Part shown: in pieces, positions 7,110 through 15,511 of the stretch | Layout: each line of letters begins with the position of its first letter | Position numbering within the stretch: position 1 is the stretch's first letter | Assembly (NCBI RefSeq): GCF_000735365.1 | Contig: NZ_JMPL01000038.1 | Span: 1 to 35,469, forward strand | Direction: 5' to 3' | Origin: Kluyvera ascorbata ATCC 33433 | GTDB lineage: Bacteria; Pseudomonadota; Gammaproteobacteria; Enterobacterales; Enterobacteriaceae | Length of the DNA stretch: 35,469 nt | Notes under the pieces: model-generated | What the model saw: only the letters and a program-made list of their open reading frames with translations | Database searches by the model: none | What the model was told of the DNA's origin: nothing | Position numbers and translations under genes: made by a program

Positions 7110-9320
7110 ATGGCTCAACTCAGGATCCGGGGCGTCAGAAGCTACGCGCCTGACAGGGATATCTGCTTTGATCTCAGCAGTAAGGTGACACTCATCTATG
7201 GCCAGAACGGCTCAGGAAAATCCACGGTATCAGGCTATTTCTATGACCGGCAGGCGGATAAATACCGGCACTGCACCTTTGAGAGCCCGCACGTCAGCCA
7301 CTTTCAGGTCTTTAATCAGGAATACATTGACAGTAAGTTCACCCGTTCTGACTATCAGCCCGGGATCTTCACCCTCAGCGAGGCCAATCAGGAAAGCCAG
7401 GACAAAATAAACAGTAATAATAAAGAAAGCGCAAAACTGAGTGCCCGGACAGATAAGCTGAATGAGGAGATCGCCGAGAAGGAAGGTATGAAGGAAACGG
7501 TCACTGACAGCTGTGCCAAAGATATTTTCAACCGGACAGTCAATGACAGGAAAATCCTCAGCGATTTCCTGGATGGCGCTAAAATTAAACGATCGTTTTA
7601 CGAACGTATGGTGGCAACACCGCTGTCGGAGGTTAGCACCACGGCTGAGGCGCTGGCGGATAAATGGCGGATGTTAAGTCAGAGCGAAGGAACGCTTGTC
7701 GCCGAAATTCATATTCCCCCGACAACTGTTTTAACGGAAGACACCCTGACACTGATGCAGGAACCCGTGATGCCTGCAAGCAGTACGCAATTCTCTGCTC
7801 TCATTCAGAAGATCGGTAATGCTGACTGGGTGCGCCAGGGACAGCAGTATATACACGACGATATCTGCCCATTCTGCCAGCAGTCCCTGGATGTCACGGC
7901 CTTTTCGCGCGAACTCATTCAGATGTTTGATGAGTCATACCAGACGTCTCTCGGGGCGCTGAGCCAGGCCGCAGAACGACTTGCTCAGGACTGTGATGCC
8001 CTGGCCGAATTAGAACGCCGTGTTACGACCCATGCTTTCGTTGATGAGGACAGTCAGATTTTAAGCCTGGTGAAAACGGTCAATAAAGGCTTCCGGATCC
8101 TGTTACAGCAGCTCCTTACTAAAATTAAAGAGCCTTCCCGGCAGGTACAACCCGAGAACGTTCAGGATCCCCTGGTGCAGCTCCGGAAGGAAGTGGACGT
8201 TTTAAATATCCGGGTACGGGAAAACAACCGTCTTGCTGAAAACTTCAGTCAGGAAAAACAGAACCTGTATACGGAAGTTATGGCGCACCTCAGGGGAATT
8301 TGTGAGGAGTTCTTTGCCGGGCGTGACCGGCAGCTTGGCGAACTGCAGAACGAAATCGACACCAGATTGCGTGAAGTCGGCGCCCTGGCTGCCAGTAAGA
8401 AAACACTGGATGATGAGACGAACAGGCTGACCGGACAGCTCTCCGACATCCAGCCAACCATTAACAGTATCAATGCGAATCTCAGGCTGCTGGGGATCAC
8501 CGGCTTTGAAATCATCTGCCATGATGCAGAGATGAAACTGTACCGTCTTCGCCGGGGAAGCGAGCCAGAAAAGGCGGAAGTCTTCAAATCCCTCAGTGAG
8601 GGTGAGAAAACAATGGTTGCTTTTCTCTATTTCATCGAATCGTGTTCGGGCAGTCTTACCCCGGAAACCATCCATCCGGAAAATAAACTCATTGTGATTG
8701 ATGACCCGATTTCCAGCCTGTCACATAACTATATCTATGAAGTTGCAGCACTCATTAAGCGGAAGATAATTAAGGCCGCTGCAGCGAGACATGTGGTGAT
8801 ACTGACGCATAATATGTTTTTCTTCCAGGAGATGCTGCTGAACAGCGGCCGCCTGCAGGATGGCAGGAAAGCGCCAGCAAACTGGTCGCTGTTTCGCATC
8901 ATCAAGTCGGATTACAGTTCCTGCGAAACGCTTTCCATGCACGAAATGCTCAATGAATATCAGGCGTTATGGCAGACACTGAAAGACGTCAGGGATGCGA
9001 AAACCCAGCCCGTGGTGCTGTTCAATACGATGAGGAATATTCTGGAGTATTATTTCAGCTTTTCCTGCAAGAATGAAAAGCTTAAAGAAGCCCTGGAGTC
9101 TCTGGCAACGGAACACAGCGATGCCGGAGAATATGATTCATTTTACCGGGCCATCAACCGCCACTCGCATTCGGACGGTAGAAATCTTTTCTCAACCGGC
9201 GTCATCGATAAGGAACGCTATCTGAACATGTTCAGGAAAGTGTTTATTCACACTGATGACCATGAACACTATCTTGCCATGATGGGTGAATCCGAAGAAC
9301 GGCCGGAAACAGAGGCGTAA
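7110..9320 (+). CDS. AAA_13 ATPase with zinc hook, RloC-like predicted anticodon nuclease
   Basis: A 736-residue SMC/ABC-type ATPase. Domains in order: Walker A GQNGSGKST (31-39); coiled-coil segments either side of a CPFC zinc hook (C253, C256); ABC signature LSEGEKT (495-501); Walker B LIVIDDP (D531, D532); and His-switch THN (H567). The C-terminal region has R642-x3-E646 (MRNILEYYF) and, about 39 residues later, RHSH (H685, H687). This is the R-x3-E...H pattern of PrrC/RloC anticodon nucleases. RloC combines exactly a zinc-hook ABC ATPase with such a nuclease and acts as a phage- or DNA-damage-triggered suicide RNase. I chose ATG 7110 over 7068 because AAGGAG sits 6 nt upstream. No restriction-modification genes flank it. 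The ATPase call is secure; the nuclease activity is inferred. Confidence 0.85.
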   Translation: MAQLRIRGVRSYAPDRDICFDLSSKVTLIYGQNGSGKSTVSGYFYDRQADKYRHCTFESPHVSHFQVFNQEYIDSKFTRSDYQPGIFTLSEANQESQDKINSNNKESAKLSARTDKLNEEIAEKEGMKETVTDSCAKDIFNRTVNDRKILSDFLDGAKIKRSFYERMVATPLSEVSTTAEALADKWRMLSQSEGTLVAEIHIPPTTVLTEDTLTLMQEPVMPASSTQFSALIQKIGNADWVRQGQQYIHDDICPFCQQSLDVTAFSRELIQMFDESYQTSLGALSQAAERLAQDCDALAELERRVTTHAFVDEDSQILSLVKTVNKGFRILLQQLLTKIKEPSRQVQPENVQDPLVQLRKEVDVLNIRVRENNRLAENFSQEKQNLYTEVMAHLRGICEEFFAGRDRQLGELQNEIDTRLREVGALAASKKTLDDETNRLTGQLSDIQPTINSINANLRLLGITGFEIICHDAEMKLYRLRRGSEPEKAEVFKSLSEGEKTMVAFLYFIESCSGSLTPETIHPENKLIVIDDPISSLSHNYIYEVAALIKRKIIKAAAARHVVILTHNMFFFQEMLLNSGRLQDGRKAPANWSLFRIIKSDYSSCETLSMHEMLNEYQALWQTLKDVRDAKTQPVVLFNTMRNILEYYFSFSCKNEKLKEALESLATEHSDAGEYDSFYRAINRHSHSDGRNLFSTGVIDKERYLNMFRKVFIHTDDHEHYLAMMGESEERPETEA

Positions 9321-9363
9321 ACAAAGAGTATCGTCACCTGCGGGTACCGTTCACTTAACGCGT

Positions 9364-9404
9364 CGGGAGCGAGCGCATGTGATTACGCACATGCTCTACG
9401 CGCC
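9364..9404 (+). terminator. Imperfect hairpin downstream of the ATPase gene
   Basis: GCATGTG (9375-9381) and CACATGC (9388-9394) form a 7-bp stem inside a larger imperfect GC-rich hairpin, about 45-85 bp after the ATPase stop. There is no T-run, so intrinsic termination is doubtful; it may be a transcript-end or processing structure. Confidence 0.3.
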
Positions 9405-9792
9405 CGAAACGAAAACGTGTATACCGTACAACGGGTACAATTTTCGGTTTCATGGCGGGTTTCCTTTTACAGTCCGGCTACTGCCGGAAGTCCCTGTAAC
9501 CATTTACAGGCGGTAAAAAGCGCAGAGGGGAACACCCGAGGTGACGACAGCTGATTATAAGCCCCGTTCCGGTTTGACGTAAATCATTTCCACATTTGAA
9601 AAAGGGAAAATCAGGGCTCCCATTCTGTCCGGGAGCTAACTGCGATGTGCATCCAGCTTTGAATAACCAAACCTAATGAAAGTCACTGCTCATGCTGTTA
9701 ACGGCCGTCCCGCATTCAAGTTCCCTCCAGGCAGCCGAGCGTGATATTTCCGACTTTGCCTATTTTTCAGATCTCGGGAGAGGAAGAGAGGA

Positions 9793-9886
9793 ATTATTGC
9801 AGCATGGACACAAAAAACGAGTAATTGTTGCGATGAGAGGATTATTGCTCCATGAGCAAATATAAATGACTTTATGCGCCATGAGG
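9793..9886. repeat. Four degenerate direct repeats, TTATTGC-NN-CATGAG type
   Basis: Related blocks begin at about 9793 (ATTATTGCAGCATGGA), 9823 (AATTGTTGCGATGAG), 9841 (ATTATTGCTCCATGAG) and 9870 (CTTTATGCGCCATGAG). They lie in the 630-bp gap between the ATPase gene and the 3' end of the diguanylate cyclase gene. The rest of 9321-9951 shows no convincing gene. The function is unknown; they could be protein-binding sites or decayed repeats. Confidence 0.35.
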
Positions 9887-9951
9887 TTAAATATATTGTT
9901 CCTGCCGTCCGGCTGAACCCCGGGGCAGGGGATCAGCCGGGAAGGAAAGCG

Positions 9952-10926
9952 TCACGGTTCTGCTTTCCGGGAGAGGGTCTTTCGTTTTTTCTTCAGGTAC
10001 ATCACTTCGTCACATTTGCCGATCATTTCCGCCAGCGTCGCGTACTGGTCTGCGTTATTGATCAGTTCGCCAAAGGAATAATTGATGTTGTAGGGCTTAC
10101 CCGAGGTGTCATTGTAATGATCCAAACTGGCACTCAGCGCTTGCAGAAAAGAACTCGTGTTCCCGTTTCGCCGGATCAGGGCGGCAAACTCATCCCCGCC
10201 GAGGCGGCCTGCTATTTCGCCCGGTTCGAGGTGCTGATGTAAAAAGCCGGCAAAAACCTTCAGCACCTCGTCTCCCTCTGCGTGTCCCCAGAGATCGTTC
10301 ACCGGTTTGAACCTGTCCAGATCGAAATAGATGAGGCTGAACGACGCATCCTGCCGGTTCATCGCGCGGAAGAGTTTTTCGCCGGCGCGGTAAAACCCGC
10401 GCCGGTTGGGAATGCCCGTCAGGCTGTCCGTCATGGCCATGCTGATGGCCTCGAATTCGTCTTCCACGATACAGGCCAGATCCCGGAGGGACGCAATGTC
10501 ATCATCCGTGAAGGCGCGGGGAACGGTGTGGATCAGGCACAGCGTGCCGGCCACCGTGCCGTCGGGCAGGTTCACCGGCTGGCCGGCGTAGAACCGGATG
10601 TGGGGCTCACCGGTGACCAGGGGATTGTCACGGAACCGCTCATCAGCAGCTGCGTCGTGAACAATGAAGGGCCCCTCCTGCAGAATGGCATGCCCGCAGA
10701 ACGAGATGTTACGCGGGGTTTCGCGCACGCCGACGCCCTGGCAGGCGAGGAGCCACTGGCGCTCGCGATCCAGCAGGCTTATCAGGGCCACCGGGACCTG
10801 AAAGGCTTTGCGGGCCAGCCGCGTCAGGCGTTCAAAACGCTCATCGTCACGGGTATCAAGAAGGCCGGTAATATACAGGGACTTCAGCCTCTGTTCTTCA
10901 TTCTCCGGTATACCGGGTGCCTGCAT
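9952..10926 (-). CDS. GAF-GGDEF diguanylate cyclase
   Basis: Predicted to make cyclic di-GMP from two GTP. Residues about 25-160 form a GAF sensor domain (ARKAFQVPVALISLLDRERQW ends its first strand, later ISFCGHAI and DGTVAGTLCLIH). The GGDEF domain starts at MTDSLTGIPNRRGF (about 165), has FDLDRFKPVND, and an intact GGDEF at 243-247. The inhibitory I-site is missing: the RxxD position (234-237) reads EPGE, so product feedback is unlikely. There is no membrane segment or signal peptide, so it should act in the cytosol. I chose ATG 10926 (MQAPG) because AGGAG lies 7 nt upstream; an ATG seven codons earlier is not supported. It is a single-gene unit flanked by long gaps. It could affect biofilm or conjugation, but no effector is in the window. 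Confidence 0.88.
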   Translation of the reverse strand: MQAPGIPENEEQRLKSLYITGLLDTRDDERFERLTRLARKAFQVPVALISLLDRERQWLLACQGVGVRETPRNISFCGHAILQEGPFIVHDAAADERFRDNPLVTGEPHIRFYAGQPVNLPDGTVAGTLCLIHTVPRAFTDDDIASLRDLACIVEDEFEAISMAMTDSLTGIPNRRGFYRAGEKLFRAMNRQDASFSLIYFDLDRFKPVNDLWGHAEGDEVLKVFAGFLHQHLEPGEIAGRLGGDEFAALIRRNGNTSSFLQALSASLDHYNDTSGKPYNINYSFGELINNADQYATLAEMIGKCDEVMYLKKKRKTLSRKAEP

Positions 10927-11556
10927 GTAATCTCCTGGTATGTACAAACTATATATGCAGATGAAAAGGTGTTTGGATCTGACTGAGTGTAATTATAGTT
11001 CACGACTTATCTGCCAGCGGCTGAACTTCAGGTACAGGAATTCACGTTTATCACTCGTACTAGACTCTCCGGAGGACCAGGGGAATGACCGGGTCTGTTA
11101 CGGTGAGGGAATCTGTAAACCTCAGGATTTTTGCCGGGAAAGTACGTACAACTGCTATCTTGATTAGTAAATGTTAAAATTTGTAGGTATCCACCCGTTA
11201 AACAAAATGATTAATATTTAAAAATACTCGTTGAACACCCGTGCCGTAATAATGAAGTACATTAAAAACGTTATCCGGCCATGTGAAGCTGAGACCGTCT
11301 CTTCGTCATGTAAAATGCCGTACTTTCTTTGTCGTGAAGAATGACCGGGTTCAGTCCATAAGGTTGAGAGGAAGTCTGCTGATGTGATACGCTCAAGGCG
11401 AGATTTATCTCAGTGAGAACTCACGGCAACAAAAAGTTTTTGGACAACAAAACACAAAGTTGTTTTGGACTGTAGGAGTCCAAGAGACAATGACATTACA
11501 TACAACGCCGTGTAACGGATTTTACATTATTACAAAGCCTGTGTTACAAGAGAGTT
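10927..11556. other. 630-bp intergenic region upstream of the HNH gene
   Basis: No convincing gene was seen. Near the HNH start there are small inverted repeats: GGACT/AGTCC at 11467-11481, and TGTAAC (11511-11516) facing GTTACA (11543-11548), the latter just before the ribosome binding site. These could be operator half-sites for the HNH gene. The 11165-11260 part is AT-rich. Confidence 0.4.
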
Positions 11557-12471
11557 ATGGACATGATTGAAAAAATATGTGAAGTAATTGATGGTGAATA
11601 CGTCTGTGATATAGATATTAGCGTTGAAGAATGGAAGATTTTATTAAGGGATAAAAAAGTTTTTGATGACAAAAGTATTGCAGCGTTAAAAAAATGGTTC
11701 ATTGAGCCAGACCATTCCTGTACATGTTTCGATATCGGCAAGAAGTACGACCTGCACAGTATGAGTGCTAATGGTGTAATCAATGGGTTGGGTGGAAGAG
11801 TTCAGAAGCAGCTTGGCCGATTCGAGGTTAAAGGAGTCGGAAAGATTGCTTCCGGGACAAAATTCATTACAGTCATGAAAAGTAGAGAAATTAAAGGAAA
11901 CCCAAAGCGAAATTTATGGACTATCCGTGAAGAACTTGTTCAGGCAATAAAAGAACTAGATTTTTTTAGTACGAACGAAAGCTCAAGCATTGATTTTTAC
12001 TCAGATAATGATTTGATCACTGCTCTAGAAGAAAGTAATCACTTTGACGTTACTCAGACATTTGAGTATAGCGAAAAAGCGAAACCTAAGAAAGCTGCAA
12101 TAGAAGTCAAAAATGGACTCTCATACCCAAGAAGTAAATCTGTTTCAAAAAATGCGCTTAACAAAGCTGATTATAAATGTGAAATTAATTGCGACCATCC
12201 AACGTTCAGAAGGCGAAACTCTCCTCTAAATTACACAGAACCTCATCACATTGTCCCGATGTCAAAGCAAGACTATTTTGAGAATTCACTGGATGTGGAA
12301 GAGAATATCATATCACTATGTTGCAACTGCCATAAACAAATTCATCTTGGCAAGGGGTTTGAAGATATGTTGAGGAAAATATATGCCGAGCGGAAAGATG
12401 TATTAAAAAAAGCGGGAATCGAGATATTATTAGAGGATTTGATTCTTTTTTACAAGATGGAAGGTAATTAA
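11557..12471 (+). CDS. HNH endonuclease, stand-alone
   Basis: A 304-residue protein with a C-terminal HNH nuclease domain at about 200-270. It has zinc-type cysteines C208 and C212 (YKCEINCDHP), the catalytic-type EPHHIVPMS (H230, H231), NIISLC, and a second Cys/His set, CCNCHKQIH (C255-C258, H259, H263). The N-terminal 190 residues are not recognised and may be a DNA- or modification-recognition domain, as in McrA-like restriction enzymes. It starts at ATG 11557 (a second ATG two codons later) after AGAGAG. It is clearly more AT-rich than the sil and pco genes, suggesting separate acquisition. There is no methylase partner nearby. Possible roles are restriction of modified DNA or a degraded homing-type element; the HNH fold is well supported, the role is not. 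Confidence 0.85.
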   Translation: MDMIEKICEVIDGEYVCDIDISVEEWKILLRDKKVFDDKSIAALKKWFIEPDHSCTCFDIGKKYDLHSMSANGVINGLGGRVQKQLGRFEVKGVGKIASGTKFITVMKSREIKGNPKRNLWTIREELVQAIKELDFFSTNESSSIDFYSDNDLITALEESNHFDVTQTFEYSEKAKPKKAAIEVKNGLSYPRSKSVSKNALNKADYKCEINCDHPTFRRRNSPLNYTEPHHIVPMSKQDYFENSLDVEENIISLCCNCHKQIHLGKGFEDMLRKIYAERKDVLKKAGIEILLEDLILFYKMEGN

Positions 12472-12510
12472 TCTTCGAGAAGATGCATGCTTATTTTTAT
12501 TTTTTTTAGC
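12471..12510 (+). terminator. Possible terminator after the HNH gene
   Basis: ATCTTC and GAAGAT (12471-12484) form a short stem overlapping the stop codon, followed about ten bases later by a T-rich run. The stem is weak and the spacing poor, so this is tentative. Confidence 0.3.
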
Positions 12511-12859
12511 AATGAATGTGAAATACTGCCTGACTATCAATCCTGTCATGTGGTTCAGATTTATGGGGGAGGATTTTAATATTTTACCAGCATGGCATGT
12601 CGATCAATCGGTTAAGTATAGCGCCAGGTAACCAGACGGATTTTCCCTCTCAGGCGGGAGTCGTTATCCATCGTCCAGTACCTGATTAAAAGTAGGAGTA
12701 ATTACAAGAAAATTAAATTGTATGACTATTATTTCCGTTCAGAAAAGAAAGTTACATTAAAAACCCGAAATTATTATGGTTATTAATTAGTTAAGTGCTA
12801 TATATTTTCGTGTCCGGGGGTACCCTAATAGGGTGCGCAAGACAACACTCCAGTGTTCA
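12511..12859. other. Intergenic region at the left edge of the metal island
   Basis: About 350 AT-rich bases without a credible gene. It contains a perfect ACCCTA-A-TAGGGT palindrome at 12822-12834 and a small AACACT/AGTGTT palindrome just downstream of the DUF305 gene. No Tn7-like or IS-like terminal repeat was recognised here, although this is where the sil-pco island meets the accessory block. Confidence 0.4.
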
Positions 12860-13210
12860 TTATTTATGACTGTCAAGCCATTTATTCATCTGCTCAATTT
12901 CACCTTTTTGAGCTTTAATGATGTCCTGCGCAAGCTTTCTCATTTCGGGATCTTTTCCGTATTTGAGCTCGGTCTCAGCCATTGCGATTGCCCCTTCATG
13001 GTGTGCGATCATACCTTTTGCAAAGGCCTTATCGGGATTGGATTCATTAACGGCGGCCATCATTTTTTCATGCATATTTTTCATGCCAGCCATATATTCC
13101 TGTGATGATGCCGATGAGTGCATATCTGACATTTTCATTTCCGAATGTTCAGCAGAAATGGCTGGCAGGGATAACATTAATATTACAAAAAGGGTGTTTT
13201 TGATTTTCAT
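12860..13210 (-). CDS. DUF305 (CopM-like) periplasmic metal-binding protein
   Basis: A 116-residue protein with a clear signal peptide (MKIKNTLFVILMLSLPAISA). The mature part is Met/His-rich (EHSEMKMSDMHSS) and contains the DUF305 hallmark MIAHHEGAIAMAE (H70, H71). Family members such as cyanobacterial CopM bind periplasmic copper or silver. I chose ATG 13210 because it gives a proper signal peptide and has AGGA upstream; the longer reading adds 17 residues without sense. It lies downstream of silE in the same direction but beyond a strong terminator, so it may depend on read-through or a promoter at 13211-13260. It probably buffers metal alongside SilE. Confidence 0.85.
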   Translation of the reverse strand: MKIKNTLFVILMLSLPAISAEHSEMKMSDMHSSASSQEYMAGMKNMHEKMMAAVNESNPDKAFAKGMIAHHEGAIAMAETELKYGKDPEMRKLAQDIIKAQKGEIEQMNKWLDSHK

Positions 13211-13259
13211 ATAATAATTCCTTTCAGACAGGTACCGGTTAAGTGTAGCTGAGTCAGAC

Positions 13260-13287
13260 AAAAAAGCCCCCTGACGGGGGGCAAAAA
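13260..13287 (-). terminator. Intrinsic terminator of silE
   Basis: On the minus strand GCCCCC (13282-13277) pairs with GGGGGC (13271-13266), and the transcript then runs into six T. It lies about 70 bp past the silE stop. The GC stem with U-tract is convincing. Confidence 0.85.
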
Positions 13288-13353
13288 TGTAGCAACGTTG
13301 TTTCAGGAAAATCTATCAGGGAAAAGGTAACAGCACGGATACTACCGTCGCAT

Positions 13354-13785
13354 TCAGCCTGCATTGATCATGCGGCGGTGCGCTTCGGCCATGGCCTGAT
13401 GTGGGCCGGATTGCCCGTTATTCATGAATTCATGGGCAACCGCTGCTCTTTCATGCTCATTCATCGCCGCGTAAGACGTTGACGGGACGGTCGTGGATAC
13501 CGTGTTATTTCCCATCATCTTCTGATGACTTTCCACCATTTTCTGGTGCGCATCCGCCGAGCCGTTCGTCATGGTTTCATGAGCAATAATGGCCTGTTCA
13601 TGCTGGTCCATACCGGTCATACGAGGAGCAGTCCCCTGGATCCCGACAGGAGCCGCAGCAGACTGCATCTGGTGAGCAGGAGCCTGTGCATTGTTGACGC
13701 GATCATGGATATTCACGGTTTCAGTGGCCCAGGCCGATGAAATTAAACCAAAGCCCAGCAAAGATGCTAATACGATATTTTTCAT
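13354..13785 (-). CDS. silE: SilE periplasmic silver-binding protein
   Basis: A 143-residue periplasmic protein that binds several Ag(I)/Cu ions and acts as a first-line sponge. It has a 20-residue signal peptide (MKNIVLASLLGFGLISSAWA). The mature protein is unstructured-looking and His/Met-rich with repeated motifs: HEQAIIAHE, HQKMVESHQKMM, MNEHERAAVAHE and HQAMAEAHRRMI. The length equals that of SilE described from pMG101. I chose ATG 13785 because GGAGAG sits upstream and it gives the signal peptide; the ORF extends further upstream without meaning. It is transcribed from its own promoter with a SilR-type box (14005-14022) located after silS. Confidence 0.95.
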   Translation of the reverse strand: MKNIVLASLLGFGLISSAWATETVNIHDRVNNAQAPAHQMQSAAAPVGIQGTAPRMTGMDQHEQAIIAHETMTNGSADAHQKMVESHQKMMGNNTVSTTVPSTSYAAMNEHERAAVAHEFMNNGQSGPHQAMAEAHRRMINAG

Positions 13786-13966
13786 GATAACTCTCCATTT
13801 CTGAATTAGTGATGTCCGGGGAAGTACAACCGGTGTTTTCAGTTCCATAACTGAAACAAGTTCGGCAGCGTTTATTTCTCCGGAAGAGGGCTGGATATTC
13901 ATTTCCTGGCGTACTCTGACGCCGGGTATTGATGAAGCAATCCAGCCTTCCTGATAAGTTGCACTA

Positions 13967-14022
13967 ATTATATCGAATGGCTTCTGTTTGCTGCATGACA
14001 GGCTAATGACATCTTTGTCATT
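13967..14022 (-). promoter_or_regulatory. silE promoter with SilR/CusR-type box
   Basis: The box is AATGACA (14005-14011), TCTT, TGTCATT (14016-14022). It matches the CusR consensus TGACA-N4-TGTCA with 7-bp arms. A perfect -10 TATAAT on the minus strand (13972-13967) lies 41.5 bp from the box centre. The same spacing is seen at pcoE2, and nearly the same at silC. No good -35 is present, as expected for an activator-dependent promoter. Confidence 0.8.
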
Positions 14023-14035
14023 TACATCTTTATTT

Positions 14036-15511
14036 TCAGCATTGGGTTTCCGGGATCATTTTCTCCAGTCTGGGCACGGATAAGATAAAACGCGTGGAGC
14101 GTACGTCTGATTCCACCTGCACTCTTCCGTGATGTGCTTCCACGATTGACTTCACAATCGCAAGGCCGATGCCGCTGCCTTCTCCTTTTCGTTGTCTGGA
14201 TGGATCCACCCGATAAAAACGGTCAAACAGCCTTGATAAATGTTCTTCAGGGATCGGTTTCCCCGGATTTTCAATCACAAGGTCAAAAAAGCTCTCCTGC
14301 TCTCTTATTGAGACGGTGATTGCCTGTCCCTCCGGGGTATAACGCAGGGCATTGGATAACAGATTATTGATCGCCCTTCTGAACATTTGTGGATCTCCCT
14401 CAACCAGGCAGGGCATCCCGTCAAATTTGAGCGTGATATTGCGTTCTTCGGCCCAGGCTTCGAAAAACTCGAAGACTTTCATGACTTCCGCTCTGAGGTC
14501 AAACATGACCCTGTCAGGTATCAGCTGATTATTGTCTGCCTGCGCCAGGAACAGCATGTCGCTGACCATTTTGGTCATCCGGTTATACTCTTCCAGGCTG
14601 GAGTAGAGGACATCCTCAAGTTCCTTCTGGGTTCGATCCTGACTCAGCGCGATTTCAGTCTGTGTCACCAGATTGGTGATGGGCGTTCTGATCTCGTGCG
14701 CGATATCGGCAGAGAAATTGGCCTGGCGGGTAAAGACATCCTCAATCTTTCCAATCATATGATTGAACGAGATAACCAGTTGCTCCAGCTCAATGGGAAC
14801 CCGTGTCGGTTCCAGCCGCGCATCAAGATTCTCGGAGGTGATGCTTTTAATGGCATTGCTGACATTACGAAGGGGCAGATGCCCCTGACGGACAGCGATG
14901 CGAATGATCAGAACAATCAGCAGGCTTATCACAACAGCGATTGCAATCAGATTTTTTTTCAGCGCATCAAGGTAATGGAGATGGAAATTAATGGAGAGGC
15001 CAGTCAGCATGACATAGTTCTGCTGTTTGCCCTGAAATATCGCCTGGCCAGAGGAGGCGATAATCCGGTATGTTTCCATCTTCATTCCGGACCCGGTATC
15101 CATCGGTCCCGCAGGATCCTCCACCGTCCAGAGAAAGACATCCCGTGCGCGGCTGTGCTCGCTAAAATCTGCTGAATTCACTGCCGGGCGTAGTGCCGCC
15201 CCCTGAGCTGAGCTCAAGAGCACTTCACCCCTGGGATTGAGGAGCAAAAGGGCAACGTTGCGGTAGCTGGCAATTGATTCCTTTATTTTGCTTACTTTTT
15301 TTTCATCCGGATCTGCCGGGGACTGGAGTATACGGCTCAGTGTGGTGCTGATTTGTTGCAGATCGCTGACATCCTGCTCGGCAAAATGCTTTTCAACAGA
15401 ATGCAGCATAAACCAGGTGAAGGCGATAAACGCCAGTATTGTGGACAGGCTGATAAAAAAGGTCAGCCGCAGAGCGAGTGAGAAAGGTCGTCTGGACGGT
15501 TTGCTATGCAT
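14036..15511 (-). CDS. silS: SilS sensor histidine kinase
   Basis: An inner-membrane sensor kinase of the CusS/PcoS family that senses periplasmic Ag(I)/Cu(I) and phosphorylates SilR. Layout of its 491 residues: TM1 at about 15-36, a periplasmic sensor domain to about 185, TM2 about 187-205, HAMP about 206-260, H-box [12 protein letters not shown] with phospho-acceptor H272, then the N and G boxes ([25 protein letters not shown]). The length matches the described SilS. Its start overlaps the end of silR by 8 bp, indicating coupled translation from the silRS promoter. Confidence 0.95.
   Translation of the reverse strand: MHSKPSRRPFSLALRLTFFISLSTILAFIAFTWFMLHSVEKHFAEQDVSDLQQISTTLSRILQSPADPDEKKVSKIKESIASYRNVALLLLNPRGEVLLSSAQGAALRPAVNSADFSEHSRARDVFLWTVEDPAGPMDTGSGMKMETYRIIASSGQAIFQGKQQNYVMLTGLSINFHLHYLDALKKNLIAIAVVISLLIVLIIRIAVRQGHLPLRNVSNAIKSITSENLDARLEPTRVPIELEQLVISFNHMIGKIEDVFTRQANFSADIAHEIRTPITNLVTQTEIALSQDRTQKELEDVLYSSLEEYNRMTKMVSDMLFLAQADNNQLIPDRVMFDLRAEVMKVFEFFEAWAEERNITLKFDGMPCLVEGDPQMFRRAINNLLSNALRYTPEGQAITVSIREQESFFDLVIENPGKPIPEEHLSRLFDRFYRVDPSRQRKGEGSGIGLAIVKSIVEAHHGRVQVESDVRSTRFILSVPRLEKMIPETQC

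Noticed and set aside
9286-9516. 76-codon frame after the ATPase gene
   Set aside because: It overlaps the end of the ATPase gene and has no ribosome binding site or recognisable family.
10282-10986. 234-codon plus-strand frame opposite the diguanylate cyclase
   Set aside because: Shadow of the GGDEF gene; no family features and no ribosome binding site.
11544-11783. 79-codon minus-strand frame over the HNH start
   Set aside because: Antisense to the HNH gene; AT-rich shadow with no supporting signals.
12511-12859. Transposon (Tn7-like) end at the left of the sil-pco island
   Set aside because: No terminal TGTGGG-type end or repeated transposase-binding sites could be recognised; the short palindromes are too small.
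14387-15175. 262-codon plus-strand frame opposite silS
   Set aside because: Shadow of a complete histidine kinase gene.
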